Source of the DNA: Colias croceus
Lineage: Eukaryota > Arthropoda > Insecta > Lepidoptera > Pieridae
Length of the DNA: 64,000 bases
Assembly (NCBI RefSeq): GCF_905220415.1
Contig: NC_059537.1
Span: 11,813,593-11,877,592, forward strand
Direction: 5' to 3'
The translations under genes were made by a program, and so were the position numbers. Below are positions 11,059 through 23,240 of the stretch, one piece after another. The notes beneath the pieces were generated by a model. The model was not told where the DNA came from. It worked only from the letters and a program-made list of their open reading frames with translations, and did not search any database. How positions within the stretch are numbered: position 1 is the stretch's first letter; the number at the start of each line of letters is the position of its first letter.

Positions 11059-12891
11059 ATCTAGTGCACACGTTTTCACATTTTCATAACTCCGTTTCTG
11101 TGTTGGTACGCGAGCTATATCTTATCGACTGGCGCATGGATCGCCGGAAAGGTTGTCGTCTGTGACGATTATTTATTTAAGGATTGCGATGTGGCTCGGT
11201 GGCAGCGGGAGGCCAAGAGGGTCCCGTGCTCCCGACTGCGGAGCGGACAGGCAGCAGCGGACGTCGCAAGACGCCAATTTACAAATAATAGCAAATTACC
11301 TTCGTTAAAGAAGTGTCACGGCGATTGGTGGACATGTTGGCTAAATCGACTCGTGATTTGAAGACCTTGCGGATAATAACCGGGGTCAGGGCGCTCCCGG
11401 TTACATCTTAGTCCCAGAGGTACGAGCACACATAGCGAATTACTGCAAAACGTCTCCGCGATTTTTGCTGTGAGTGTAAGTTCATTTCATTTTATTATTG
11501 TATTTAATAAAAATTAAACTTTTTTCAGATCACAAATAGAATATTTAATAATAATAAATATAGCTGTGTTCATTTTTTTATTCATAAAGCCTCTTAAACC
11601 TGTAAATCAATAATAATTCAATTATGAGATGTAATAGGATTTACATACATCTAACTACAAACTATTATAATCGTTTGGAATAATACTTCATTAGATTTTT
11701 AATTTTATTGGAAATATTTATCTACTTACTAATTATTAAAAAAAATAATGAATATAACGAAGTAGAACTCCATCTTAAATAAATACATATGGAATTTTAC
11801 AAACTAAAGATGTACCAACTTAGTTTTATGCTGAACGTCTCTCGCTATATCAAATAAAAATTGCGTTTACATATGCAAACAAAAATAATGTTCATTTATC
11901 ATTAAGTTAGGATTAAAAATAAATAACTACCTACCTAACAAGGAATTATTTCAATACTGCAGACAGTAAGTAGTTACCTATCAGAAAGAATAACAAACAA
12001 ACAAGAATAGAGAGATAGAAGTAAATAAATATATTTATATTTAAATATGTACTAAGCTCTAAAATTTGAAGTATAATTAAGAAATACACATTTAAATTAA
12101 TATTAATTAAAAAAAATTCTATTGTTCGTTAATGATTTTGAATTTTACGCCATCTGTACGTGATATTGAGTAGGTAACAAAAACGGTGATATTCAGAACA
12201 GTCGTACAATTCAGTTTTTATAATTCAGCGACATCTTTAGGGTGACTTTTAAAACTTCTTCTCAAATGTATCATAGACAAGAAAAATATTTGAAGATGAA
12301 TAAAATAACGAAATAAATTTTAATGTTAGAAAACTTTGACATAATATCAATTAATTAAAAAAAATGTTGATTCTTTAAAATTTGTTTTATATATATCCTA
12401 TTTTTATATTGACTCATGGAATGTCTCAATATTATTACCGAGCCGTAAACAAGATAATATCTTGTTTAAAAAATTTTTGAATGTCTCGTTGCGTAATATT
12501 TAATTTTATACTCTTATAACAATTTGAATAATGGATTTTTCTAAGGATTTTTCATGATTATATCTCATTTCTTGTGCTGACATCTATCAACCATAGACTC
12601 GCACTGCGCAAAATAAGTCTAGAATATCTGTAGTCTACTGCAAATTGTCAACCATAATGCATTGCGCATAAATGGCCGCCATGTTGCTGCCGTCTGAAAG
12701 ATGTTCACATCTGTGTGTGTTTACTAATGAATTTTAAGAACTTTAATAGTTAAATTACCGTGTTCGTGAAATTGTGAGTGTACCATGGTTTTATTTTACT
12801 TATGTTGTTGTGTTTAAAAGTCTGTCAAATGTCTCAGAGGCCAATAAACAGTGAAATTTTCTTTAGGTAGTCATTCAAGTCGGACGGCATA
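11059..12891. promoter_or_regulatory. Head-to-head intergenic region between MFSD6-like gene and bun
   Basis: 11100-11470 is relatively GC-rich and should hold the MFSD6-like 5'UTR and promoter; 11480-12580 is very AT-rich with nothing recognisable; 12580-12891 is the bun 5' region. The latter has two TGCGCA (NRF1-like) sites at 12605 and 12663 within an imperfect duplication (TCAACCATA at 12587 and 12648), and GCCGCCATGTTG at 12675, which matches the YY1/Pho-type core. Transcription starts cannot be placed from sequence alone. Confidence 0.5.
12672..12737 (+). other. Upstream ORF in bun 5' region
   Basis: 21-codon frame starting ATGGCCGCCATG and ending in TAA, 154 bases before the bun start. 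It is a uORF if transcription starts upstream of it. The start overlaps the YY1-like GCCGCCATGTTG motif, so the site may instead be a promoter element. A 93-base candidate 5'UTR intron (GTGAGT at 12774, TTTAG at 12866) lies just downstream. Confidence 0.35.
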
Positions 12892-15626
12892 ATGGCTGAC
12901 AATCTGATTCAAAAGTCACATAAAACTAGTGAAAAAAACAAGTATAACAACGTTGTTCATCGTACTACAAGTGAATCTCTTCGGCTGAACGAGTCAGAGA
13001 AGGGAGTGACTCACCCGACAAGTCTTCAATCCGCTCATAACCCAAGGAAAATATCTTCCTTTCAGATCACCAGTGTGACTGTTGGCTCTCGGGTGAGCAC
13101 TGATGCAGGAGAGGACTCCGCCGACGATCTAGACGAATCTCACACCGACGACATTTCCAGGGTGACCGACATAGAGAATGAAACACCGAGTTACTCCGAG
13201 GACACATTCTCGAAAGACGATGTGTTTTACAACGCATCGAGTGCATCGCTAGGTTGTGCGCCAGTTATTCCTACGAGTTCGCAGTACGGTCTGGCGATTG
13301 TCGGCCAGGACAACAACACTTCCCCGCCTGGAGGAGCAGTGCCAAATAGTAATAACACAGAAGTTAATGACATGCACGTCAGTGTAACGAACGCCGGAAC
13401 CGGCAGCATTATCAATCTAATAGGTAATGCTGCTAAGCCGCAAGAAGGTATGAAAGAAATTCAGGAACATGTTAGGAATGAAAGATTTAAAGTAGTTAAA
13501 ATAGAAAGTACGGAACCATTCCGTCGTGGCAGGTGGATGTGCATGGATTATCTAGATCATACTACAACTCAACAAAATACTCCAATCACCTTAAATAATA
13601 ACATAGATGTAACAGAGACAGGGACGTTGCAAGCTCCAGATAGTGGTGTTGTGATTAATGATAGCCAACATGATGAAATGTGCAATGATCTGACAAGTAA
13701 AGGGCCTAAGGAACAAGTGAGTGTACCAGTGCAGCAAATAGACCAGAGTGTTCAGAAACAATTTCCTATGGCTTCCCCTGGTCAATCATTGACACAACCA
13801 ATTAATATAGTTCAACAGCAAATGCCTGTAAATCAATCAGTATCTGTGCAATCCCCGCCAATGGAGATGCCACAACAAATGACAAATCAGAACATGCAAA
13901 CTAACCAGCAAGTTGGGCAGCAGCATCCCCAGAGTATGACGCATATCACCATGCAGAATACGCAGGGTCATCCTCAACCCCAACAACAGCAACAAGTGCA
14001 GCAAATTCCACAGAGCTTCCCGCAACACCAATTGCAACAAGTTATTGCACAGTCTCAGACTATGGCTATGCAACAGATACCCATGCACCAACAAATGCCA
14101 CAGCAAATGCAGCAAATTCCTAACCAACAAATGCAGCAAATTAGCCAACATATTCCACAAGCACAGATTCCTAATATGCAAATTCAACAGCAAATACCAC
14201 AGATGCAAGGTATTCCAAACCAGGGGCAAATGCCTCAAGTTACTGCCCAACAGCCACAAATGCAACAAATTCAAATGCAACCAATGCAAGGTCAACCAAA
14301 TCCACAGCAAATACATCAGATGCAACAGGCCCAGATTCCTAACATGGGACAGAGTCACCATTTGCAAGGACAGCAGCCCATGGGCCCGCCGCAAGCTCAA
14401 TTGCAACATTTGTCTAGTCAGGCCCAAATTCAGGCATTACAAAATCAACAAATACCAAATCACATTCAGCAAATGCAAATTCCTGCTCAACTTGCGGCTC
14501 CTAACCAACAGATTTCTCAAATGCAGCAACAAATGCATCAAATATCTACTCAGCCGCAGCAATCTGTTGTCACTGGAATGCATCCACAAATGCAGCAGCA
14601 AGGAATGACCGTGCCGCAGCCGCAGTATAATCAAGCAGTTAATCAACAAGCTAATCAATCAATGATAAATGCTACTATGCCATCATCACAACAAACTATG
14701 GTACAGCCTCAACACAATGTTCCTCAATATCACACTCAACAATCTCAAATGAGTCAACAGGGGCAGACGTTGCCCCAGGAGGTGCTGACAAATATTGTTA
14801 CATCACAGCAAGGTGCCACTTTACCTTCTAATCTTCAACCAATGGTCACCCAGCCACAGGGATCGACTTTACCGGCGAATCTCCAAAGCTTAGCTAACCA
14901 GCAGCAAGCTCCGGTGCATACGATGGCTCCACAACAAGGAAATGTTCCACAAGGAAATATTCAATTGATGACCGGCGCACCGCAAAACATACAGATGACC
15001 CTTGATGGAAATCAACCGAGCATGCAGATGCCCGCTTCTGATCCTATTTACATGCAACAAGCTGGTGTCGGGCAACAGTTGCCAACACATATGACCCAGC
15101 CGCAAAATATTTTGCAACAACAAGTGCCCGGGCAGGGGCAGATGGGAGGCGTACAATATGTTCCTAACCAGCCAGTGCCACAGGTGTCTATGGCGCACCA
15201 GAACATTCCGATGTCGATGCAGCAGAGCATGCCGGTCGGAATGGGCGGCGGAGTGCACGCCAACGTGGTGCAGTCGCAGACGAACATGGGTCTGACGTAC
15301 GGAGGAGTGGTTCCGGTGATATCGCAAAGTAGCGTGGCGCCCGTGGAGTCGACGGTGTCGGGCACCAACTCGCCGGTCGTGTCGATGCCGGTCAGCTCGA
15401 CCGCGTACGTCCCGAGCGCGGCGCAGCCCGGCCACGACAGCCAGGGCTTCGGGAGCCCCGTGAGTGCGGTAGTGTCGCACGCGATCAGTAGCGCAGTGAT
15501 GAGCAATGTGAATGTGAATGCGTGTGATAGTGGTGCTCCGGATGTGACCTCGGATGGCATGCAGGCTGGCGACATCGGCGACGGCAAGGAGGACGCCCAC
15601 CCACCTCCAGCACCAGAGGATGAAAG
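12892..15626 (+). CDS. bun: bunched / TSC22 domain family long isoform, first coding exon
   Basis: 911 codons plus two bases, ending GAA AG|GTAAGA in phase 2. Long TSC22-family proteins have two conserved N-terminal boxes, and both are visible. Box 1 is at residues about 53-112 (ISSFQITSVTV ... DDLDESHTDDISRVTDIENE). Box 2 is at about 197-222 (RFKVVKIESTEPFRRGRW). In Drosophila these long-isoform regions mediate growth promotion through the partner Madm/NRBP. Residues about 290-740 are Gln/Met-rich with repeated QQMQQIP-like units. The C-terminal part is Ser/Val/Pro-rich and much more GC-rich. The TSC box (leucine-zipper-like dimer domain) must be encoded downstream, outside the window. If the intron were retained, the frame would stop at once (AGG TAA at 15630), leaving a protein without a TSC box. 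The start is ATG 12892, the first in frame after the 5' region. Confidence 0.93.
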
Positions 15627-16069
15627 GTAAGATTATGACTATTGTCCTATCCTTACTTTATTATTAGATCTTATTCAAATTCAATAAGCCGGGATGTAAA
15701 CTTTTTACATGTTGAGGTGTAAACTATTTACACATTACACATTGGATAAATACCTAGATGGGAAGTTGAAAAATACAATAATGATTTGTTGTTTCACATC
15801 TAACTAGCATTCATCACATGAATTTACTTGCATATTAAATTTAATAGTATTAAAAAAATAATAATTACCCTGTATGTACATAAATTAAATTACAGATAGA
15901 AAATTAATAGCCTTATTCTTGTGAAATATTTTACTGAATTGATAGCAATCAAATATTAAAAAAAAAAACAAAATAATATGTCAAATAAATAAGAATCACT
16001 ACCTAATATAAGTAATACAATAAAAATATTTTACTTAATAAATTAATACTTTAATGGCTTTCATACCTA

Positions 16070-17811
16070 GGGTAATTGCGCCAGTTCGCGTCCACTTAGT
16101 GCAGTTGGAAAGTCTGAAGGAGAAAATAAAAATGTTCCAGAACAAATTTCAACGCAAAATTTATGTAACGTGTTCATTACATAGTCTATTTTAAGATTTA
16201 CTTTCAATTGTGTTGGAAATATCATGTGGTTTTTATTTATCTAGACAAATAGCAGAATTTGGCGTTTTACCCAGTTCGCGTCCAAAAATGCCTTTTTGCG
16301 TCCACCCGTGGACCAGTTCGCGTCCACCAGCTTAGAAAAGGAATTAAGAATGTATTGGGTGATATTTTATCAGATAAATGCAAATAAAAATTAGATTTTA
16401 ATAAATTATTTATTTACGAATACAGTTATTTAATAAAAACCGGCCAAATGCGAGTGGGACTCGCATACCGAGGGTTCCGTATTAACCTGTCTTTTTTTAT
16501 ATGTTTTAACTGTAAATGATTATTTTTTCAATGTTTCCCTTATTTGTGCTATAAGACGTTGCTTCGCACCAAACTTCAAGTGTCTGTGTTCACGTAAAGT
16601 ACCCTGTAGGTTTTGAATTTTGATTCCCTTGCGAATGTCGAAATTTGCGAAAATTGGCAGCATAAACGGCTGTATCTTTTGATTGCTTTGGCTTATAAGT
16701 TTGATTTTTTCACTGCTTCAAGGGACCGTAGACTTGAGTATTCAAAATAAATTTCAGCTTTATACCTCTACGCGTTACTGAGAAAAAGGGTCTTGACAGA
16801 AAGACAGACCGGCAGACGGACATACAGACGGACGGATATCAAAGTGATCCTACAAGGATTCCGGTTTTTCCTTTCTAGGTTCGGAACTTCGGAACCCTAA
16901 AATCAACATTATTATTAATATAATTCACTGTGTAAGGAAACTGGAAAAACTTAATTATATTTATCTTCTCATCATTATTAGAACCAAAAATTAACAAAAA
17001 ACAAAGTTACGTTATGTAAATAAATAATAATCAGTTCTATTAAGATTACCTACCTACCCTATTTTTTAGTTTCTAAAGAATTAAATTTCTCTTTTGTATA
17101 TTATTTTCTTAACCACAGACTCTCATTCTCAAAAATACTAGTCTCATTCTTAGAATACCCATTTTAAAATGAAAAAATAGCATAAAAATTTGCTAATTTG
17201 AATGAAAATTTAAATTATCAACTTGTGGTCTTAGTCAAAAATTTACAATCTATTTTAAATTACATATTTTAACAAACAATTCATTGCTACGTAATGAAAA
17301 ACAATGTGGACGCAATATGTTCTATTGTTATGCACTACAGGTATAGTTTGCGCCCACCGTGGACGCAAAATGGAAGTTGTACAAATTCGGTGTAGTAATT
17401 CGCGTCCACCTTATTTTAGCTATTAATTGTAAAAGAAATAAGCTTATTTATAATCCATACTATTCCATGTTTTGTTAGCAAAGCAAAGAAACAGTTACAT
17501 ATTCAAAAATTCACATTTAACAATAAGATACTTACCGTCAAACGCGACCCTGCGCACTATTTTTTTCTCAAAATCCCGCGCGTTTTAGCTCTCTCGTTTA
17601 ATAGCAAAAATTAAATATTTTTTTTAAATAGGATAGGCGGTGCGCAGGCATATTTTGAATATGTGTGCATGTCTCTTATACATTGAGGTATTATCGGAAA
17701 TTTTTCTTATTACAATTTTACATAAAGTATACTTATTTTCGTGAATTTTCTAAAAGATATCCGCAAAATGGACGCGAATAGGCAGGTGGACGCGAACAGG
17801 CGCAATGACCC
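16070..17811. mobile_element. TA-flanked DNA element with GCGTCCAC repeat arrays
   Basis: Termini GGGTAATTGCGCCAGTTCGC and (inverse) GGGTCATTGCGCCTGTTCGC, each continuing GTCCAC, about 26 bp with two or three mismatches, flanked by TA on both sides. About nine GCGTCCA(C) units lie inside in both orientations (16086, 16275, 16296, 16316; inverse near 17307, 17351, 17768, 17784; direct at 17400). No transposase frame is present. It carries a nested repeat at 16437-16902. Confidence 0.75.
16437..16902 (+). repeat. CGGCCAAGTGCGAGTC-type lepidopteran repeat, copy 1
   Basis: Begins AAACCGGCCAAATGCGAGTG, followed by GAGGGTTCCGTA. Near the end come CAGACGGA tandem units and the inverse CGGAACCCTAAA. 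Same family as 26574-27154. Nested within the TA-flanked element, so it is the younger insertion. Confidence 0.7.
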
Positions 17812-19053
17812 TACTTGGATCAACTTTTCGTCCATCATAAATCAATAATATTATTGTACACCAATAGCTTTGTTGTTCCTTCTTTTTCTTATTACCGTTT
17901 CATTAATTATTTCATATGTATTTCAATAGGTTTTATTATGTTACATTTTAATAATTTTGAGAATCAAGATGAAATTTGTCTCTTCATGATCATAAAATTC
18001 AAAGACGGACAACAAGGGTTTGTTTTAATTTTTTCGTATGGCATGTCTAATAATGTTGCATCTATCTGAACTTCGGTTAGCAACATAGAACAAGCTATGC
18101 TCTAAGCGACGAATCCCGCGTCTATTTGCGAAAATAGCCCGTCAGTAGACAAAGGTAATTGTTTTCTTTGCTTTCGGCTCAGCTCTTGCTGGCGAACGGA
18201 ATCCGACATCCCTTTGATGCTGTTTATTTGCGCTTCGTCCTGCTACATAAATAGGTGGTTGACACGTACGGTGCATGGTGCCCGGCGGTATGCCGGTGAC
18301 TCACGCGCAACGCACCCAGCACAAAACCGATCAAAAAGACTATACCTACACACTTCTTTTGCGTCTGTTTATTTCAACTATTTTATACTTGGATCGCTAT
18401 TCATCTCTAGTTAGGTGTATAAAACTGTTCTATGATTAATTTTAACACGTAATTTAAAAATTGTTGTTTAACTATTAATAATTTAATAAACATTATATCA
18501 CAAGGTGGCAAAATATGTTCATAGAACATCTGTTCGTTAACACAACTTCTACAAGGGCGCGGGGCAATGCTTCATTAATAGCTTTTCTAAACTTATACGC
18601 AACCGCATTGGTTACTCATCACTTATGTATGTTGAAACCTAGTTCCTTCTGTATTCATGACACGGAGTCATTATACGAAAGAATCGAAGCAGGCGCCGGC
18701 GCAACGTCATTGGCGTCGCTCGTAATCGAGTCGAGAACGGAAGGCCGCGAAACTTGAGCTTGCCATTCGCTCTTGATCGATTCATATCCATCACAAATCA
18801 TAGAAGTATTCGCTCGTGTTTGCTAGTAAGGATAAGGATTGGCCAGCTATGGCGTGGCGTACGCATCCCTAATGAGCCCCCGTACTTGAAGTAGTACTTT
18901 TAAAAGCTGTGATTCACTTTGTGAGCGATACCTACGGAGGGATTGAAACTTTTTCTTTCAGTATTTTTTTGCAAAAAGCAAACAATAAGGCTTATATTTT
19001 AAAGTTAGTTTTTAAATGGTTGTGTGTTATTGTAACTCTACACATCATAATCC
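17812..19053. other. bun intron, unique-looking, moderate GC
   Basis: No repeat recognised. 18090-18340 and 18530-18900 are less AT-rich than the surroundings, with several CGAAT/GCGAA words. Short open frames on the plus strand at 18214 and 18515 have no recognisable product. Confidence 0.4.
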
Positions 19054-19793
19054 ATTTTTAACCGACTTCAAAAAAAAGGAGGAGGTTATCAATTCGGCCG
19101 GTATATTTTTTTTTTTTTTTTTTTTTTTTTATGTATGTACACCGATTACTCCGAGGTTTCTGAACCGATTTACGTGATTCTTTTTTTGTTCGATGCGGGA
19201 TGGTGTCGAATTGGTCCCATAAAAATTTTATTCGGCTAGGCCTAGTAGTTTTTATTTTATGAGCATTTTTGTCTGTACTCGATGACTTAATTTCAATGTA
19301 GCAAGTAACTTTGATTCACTTCCCGGTAACCGATTGAGCTGAAATTTTGTATACGAATGTAAATTGGATAGCGATGAAACATTATCATGACATGGAGCTG
19401 ATCTGATGATGGAATCGGAAGGTGGCCATAGGAACTCAGTAATATATTGACTCAACTTTATCGAGTTTGGGCTCGTTTGATTCGTGTTGAAAAATACACT
19501 AAAAAGTATTAAATAAAAATAACTGCGTTAAAAACAACCGACTTCAAAAACGGAAAAGTAAGAAATAAAAAAGATTTGATATTATTAATTACTACATATT
19601 ATTTTTATGTGCTATTTATTAAATAGGTTTGAAGTCGGTGCCAAACACTAAGCACTTAGTATTAAGCCCATGCACCGACATCAAACCTTTTTAGTAAATA
19701 GCACATAAAAATAATATGTAGTAATTAATAATATCAAATCTTTTTTATTTCTTACTTTTCCGTTTTTGAAGTCGGTTTTTTTTAACGCAGTTA
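19054..19793 (-). mobile_element. Composite AACCGACTTC element, copy 1 (minus)
   Basis: Ends TTAACCGACTTCAAAAA and (right side) the inverse, with TTAACGCAGTT outermost. It consists of a ~450-bp body with a poly-T run at about 19110 plus a long palindromic head at 19511-19802. It is the inverted counterpart of 24561-25293. The body contains a 67-codon frame also present in copy 2, with no recognisable domain. Confidence 0.75.
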
Positions 19794-19802
19794 TTTTTAT
19801 TT
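19511..19802. repeat. Long near-perfect palindrome (head of composite element copy 1)
   Basis: Two arms of roughly 130 bases, both containing the AACTGCGTT and AACCGACTTC words, fold back around a short centre at about 19653 (TAAGCACTTA). Arm mismatches are few. RNA from it would form a long hairpin. Confidence 0.8.
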
Positions 19803-22759
19803 ATGTTATTCTCATAATCATGTAGATCTGATGCGTTCTTGGTATCTGAAAACATTGGCTGAAGAAACACTTGAGATTTGTACCACTGATGATGCATATT
19901 TTGCGGTGCGTACGAATGTACCTACCTGCTGTATCATTTCGTAGGCACATAAAACATTGATTGATAAAATTGTTCAAATCCTCATTTAATTTTGATTGAT
20001 GTACGTCGCAGTTGATTAATAAAGCACTAGTAAGATAACATTTTATTTTTATCTGCCCGTTTGTGCAATTGGCGTGCTACGTGAAAATGGATGCAATGTC
20101 GGTTGCGTTGCTAAAATTGTCTGTTAATCGCTTGCTCTATGTTTTTCACGCGAATTGCAATTTTCAGTCGTTTTTTATGAAACGTCGCGGTCGTGGTCGA
20201 CACTCGTATACTTAAAAACAATGGCGGGTAATAACTAGAACATTATTCAATTATCACGAACAACCAGTTAGCAAATAAAGACTTTAAATAGAATTAATTC
20301 ATTTTATAATTTAATAATGCCGATTCTTAGTTATTGTAATTATTTTTTAATTAAATTAAGTAAACAGCTGCGCAACAAATAAATATGATCACCGGTGTTG
20401 CGTATCTATTTATAAAGTAGGTGTTATCTTGTAAAAATAAGGGCGCTAGCGTAATATTTATAGCGTGTTGATTTAATGATATAGTTTTAGTTTGTTGTCA
20501 AACAAAGTGCTATAGGCCGGCGGTGCGTGACGGGGCGGCGCCGCGCAAGGACGACTCGGGAAAAAACTTCCAAGATTGTGTCTCGTCATCGGTAATGACT
20601 GTGTACTAGATGTGACGACTATTTAAGAAACTATAAACAAATACATGCGGTGCATATTATGCTGCGTAGGTTTAGATTAGGGCTGTGCTATAACGTTACA
20701 TAATAATTGCATGTTTATATAAGCAACACCTTTGTTTATACTTTATACTAACGTGAGTAGGGCAATTTTGTTGACGTGATTATAAAGTAGTGTACTTATA
20801 GTACCTATAGGTTCAATAGAGAACACCTATTTCAGATGCTATTTAAAGCATGGGCTATGTCACAGTTTATGAATCGCATATTATTGATACGTAATATATT
20901 ATATAATATAATATTATGCAAATAACCGCACGTAAAGGTAGTAATAATAACACGTGGATGAACTGAAGATTTTACTGCGCAATCCAATAGGAACAAAAAC
21001 AACGTAAATACAATAAAAAGTTCAAAGTAATAGATTGAAATAATATTATAACATTAATTGACAGTTTTTCAGTTCAAAATAATTAACTAAAAATATCCTG
21101 AACACTATTAAATTATTGTTAAGCAATTAGTAAAATGACAGAACGGTAATTGGGTAGAACATGTCGAAACTATTTACTTAGTATAACGCTATTCAATGTT
21201 TACGTGCAGTTTCGTGCAAATAATTATCTCGTTCAAACATCGATATAATATGCTGAAGGATCTCGTGCATTCCATGAATTATTGCACGCCACTAATTAGA
21301 TTTGGCCTTCTCTCATTATCTGCGTCTTAATATATACGAAATTGTGCCTCAATTTAATATTTTAAACGTAACTAACTATATACAGCACGTGTGCCGATTT
21401 GGTTTTCATTGTATTTAGAAATTAACATAGTTATCACTTAATTTTTCTCTGTACTTACGTCTGATTGTCTAGAAGAAATCGACACATTCCGATAAGACTG
21501 TCAATTATTATTTAAATGTATTCTTATTTCTTAGGTTAGGTTGAGTGTAAATTTCTACGAGTTATATAAAGAATTAATAAATTCGGTAAATATCATTCTT
21601 TTAAATAATCATGTGTTTTAGATGACTATTATAAAGGGTTATCATGACTCATAATAATTAATAACGTCACGTTACGAAAATGCATTTGTAATTCGCAATC
21701 TGTAACTGATCTAGATAAACAGTTATTAGAACTACTGTCCAAAGCAATTGATATTGCGTATCAATAAGTCTGTATCTCAGTTCGTTAACTGATAACAGGA
21801 ACTAGTATCAGGCATTATACTGTACGTATTATACGCGTCTTGAAATAGTTATATATTTTTTTAACTTGCTAACAGAAGGGTATATATACAAATAAATGCC
21901 CTAATAATAACTCGGTATAGTTAATATTATAAATAATCGCGCGTGTTTGTACGATAACGTAATGCATGTTATCAACAAGCGCGTCTTGGTCCAGGAATAT
22001 GACTGAAGGTTCATTAATCCTATAATAGTGCAGTCATAATAAGCATAACAAAACCCGCATTGGGAACAGTGCAACGTATTGACCTCCGTGCAAGCGATAT
22101 TTCTAATTATATCCTTTATCGCTCTTTGTTTGAAACACGTTAAACGCACTTTGCAATCGGATTCTGTTGATGTGTTTTGTAATACGGTACGTGTTGGTTA
22201 CAGGTGTTACAGTTTGTCTTGGACTTTGGCACCGAAAAAACGATAGCTTTAATAAATGTGTAGAGGCAGTGTCAATTTATTTATTGTTGATCCTTATTAG
22301 TTAATGCTTTGAGTTCGCACATCAACGAACGACAATTAATTTTTGCTCCTATGTAGGCACATAATCAAACGAAGCTCGCCCAATTATATTTAATTGCTCA
22401 ATAGTTATGGTTGTTAAAAATACATATAAGCATGTCAGTACAGGAAAATTTCAGATGTACTAAAATATTACAATCGTTACATTATGAGGATTATAGCAAC
22501 GTCGCGGAATTTTTTATTTAGGTAATGTGAAATATTGTTGTGTAAATATAATAAGAAAGCATTAATAGCCTTGGAATTAGCAACAAAGTTATCTCCGCAG
22601 GCGCCTACAATTTCTATGAAGCCGTACGCGCAATCTCTTTACTTTATTATTATAATATAACCATGCATACTCATAAGATAAAATATTTTGCATTAACTAT
22701 ATCTATAAACGAACAAGGATACCCGACATAACTGCAGTATAAACCTACAAAAAATCTAT
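19794..22759. other. bun intron, AT-rich, with GC island near 20510-20580
   Basis: No repeat recognised. Around 20530 there is a short GC-rich patch (CGGGGCGGCGCCGCG) that resembles a GC box in otherwise AT-rich DNA and is a candidate regulatory site. No exon is supported. Confidence 0.4.
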
Positions 22760-22881
22760 ACATCTATACATATAATAAATCTGTAGAAGGGTCAATTCTG
22801 TACATTGAAAATATTGAAAAAATAAATAGCAGGGGGTGTTACTGGATCGATACCAAACCCAAATATGTGATTAAAAAAATT

Positions 22882-22918
<37 letters not shown>

Positions 22919-23240
22919 ATGTGAAGGCATCACGTGAAAACTCAGGGTTCGATTTCGATGAAACTTGGTATAATTATACCTTATTATCCTGGGCGTAAAA
23001 TAGGATACTTTTATCCTGGAAAAATACGTAGAAAAAAATTAATCTTAATTTTTCAGTTTTATCCATAGACGTTGTTCTGTAGAACCGCGAACACACGTTG
23101 CGTATTATTATAGGCCTAGCCGTATTTGGGTCCAATAGATATTTTTAAGATGTAATTGTCAGAGTTACTCAAAATGGAGAAATAAACCATCCACGCGAAG
23201 ACCGACATCAGCGCGGACGCAGTCGTGGGCGGAAGCTAGT
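22760..23240 (+). mobile_element. Helitron-like non-autonomous element with CTGT microsatellite, copy A
   Basis: Starts A|TCTATACAT-like and ends GGGCGGAAGCTAG|T, i.e. 5'-TC, 3'-CTAG, between A and T as for Helitrons. Contains TTTTTGTCTG(TCTG)n at about 22880. Near-identical relatives are at 31917-32384 and, inverted, at 50559-51026. Confidence 0.7.

Noticed and set aside
13837..14427. Long Leu/His-rich reading frame on the minus strand
   Set aside because: It is the antisense shadow of the Gln/Met-rich part of bun; the CAA/CAG repeats keep other frames open.
14890..15600. Long Arg/His-rich and Cys/Thr-rich minus-strand frames
   Set aside because: Shadows of the GC-rich 3' part of the bun exon; no domain and no own signals.
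19252..19455. 67-codon frame MSQYITEFLWPPSDS..., repeated at 24897-25100
   Set aside because: The same frame in both composite element copies reflects shared repeat sequence; it has no known domain and is absent from the short copies.
22880..22920. CTGT tandem run as a possible CRISPR-like or functional array
   Set aside because: It is the microsatellite typical of this Helitron-like family, present at the same place in the other copies.
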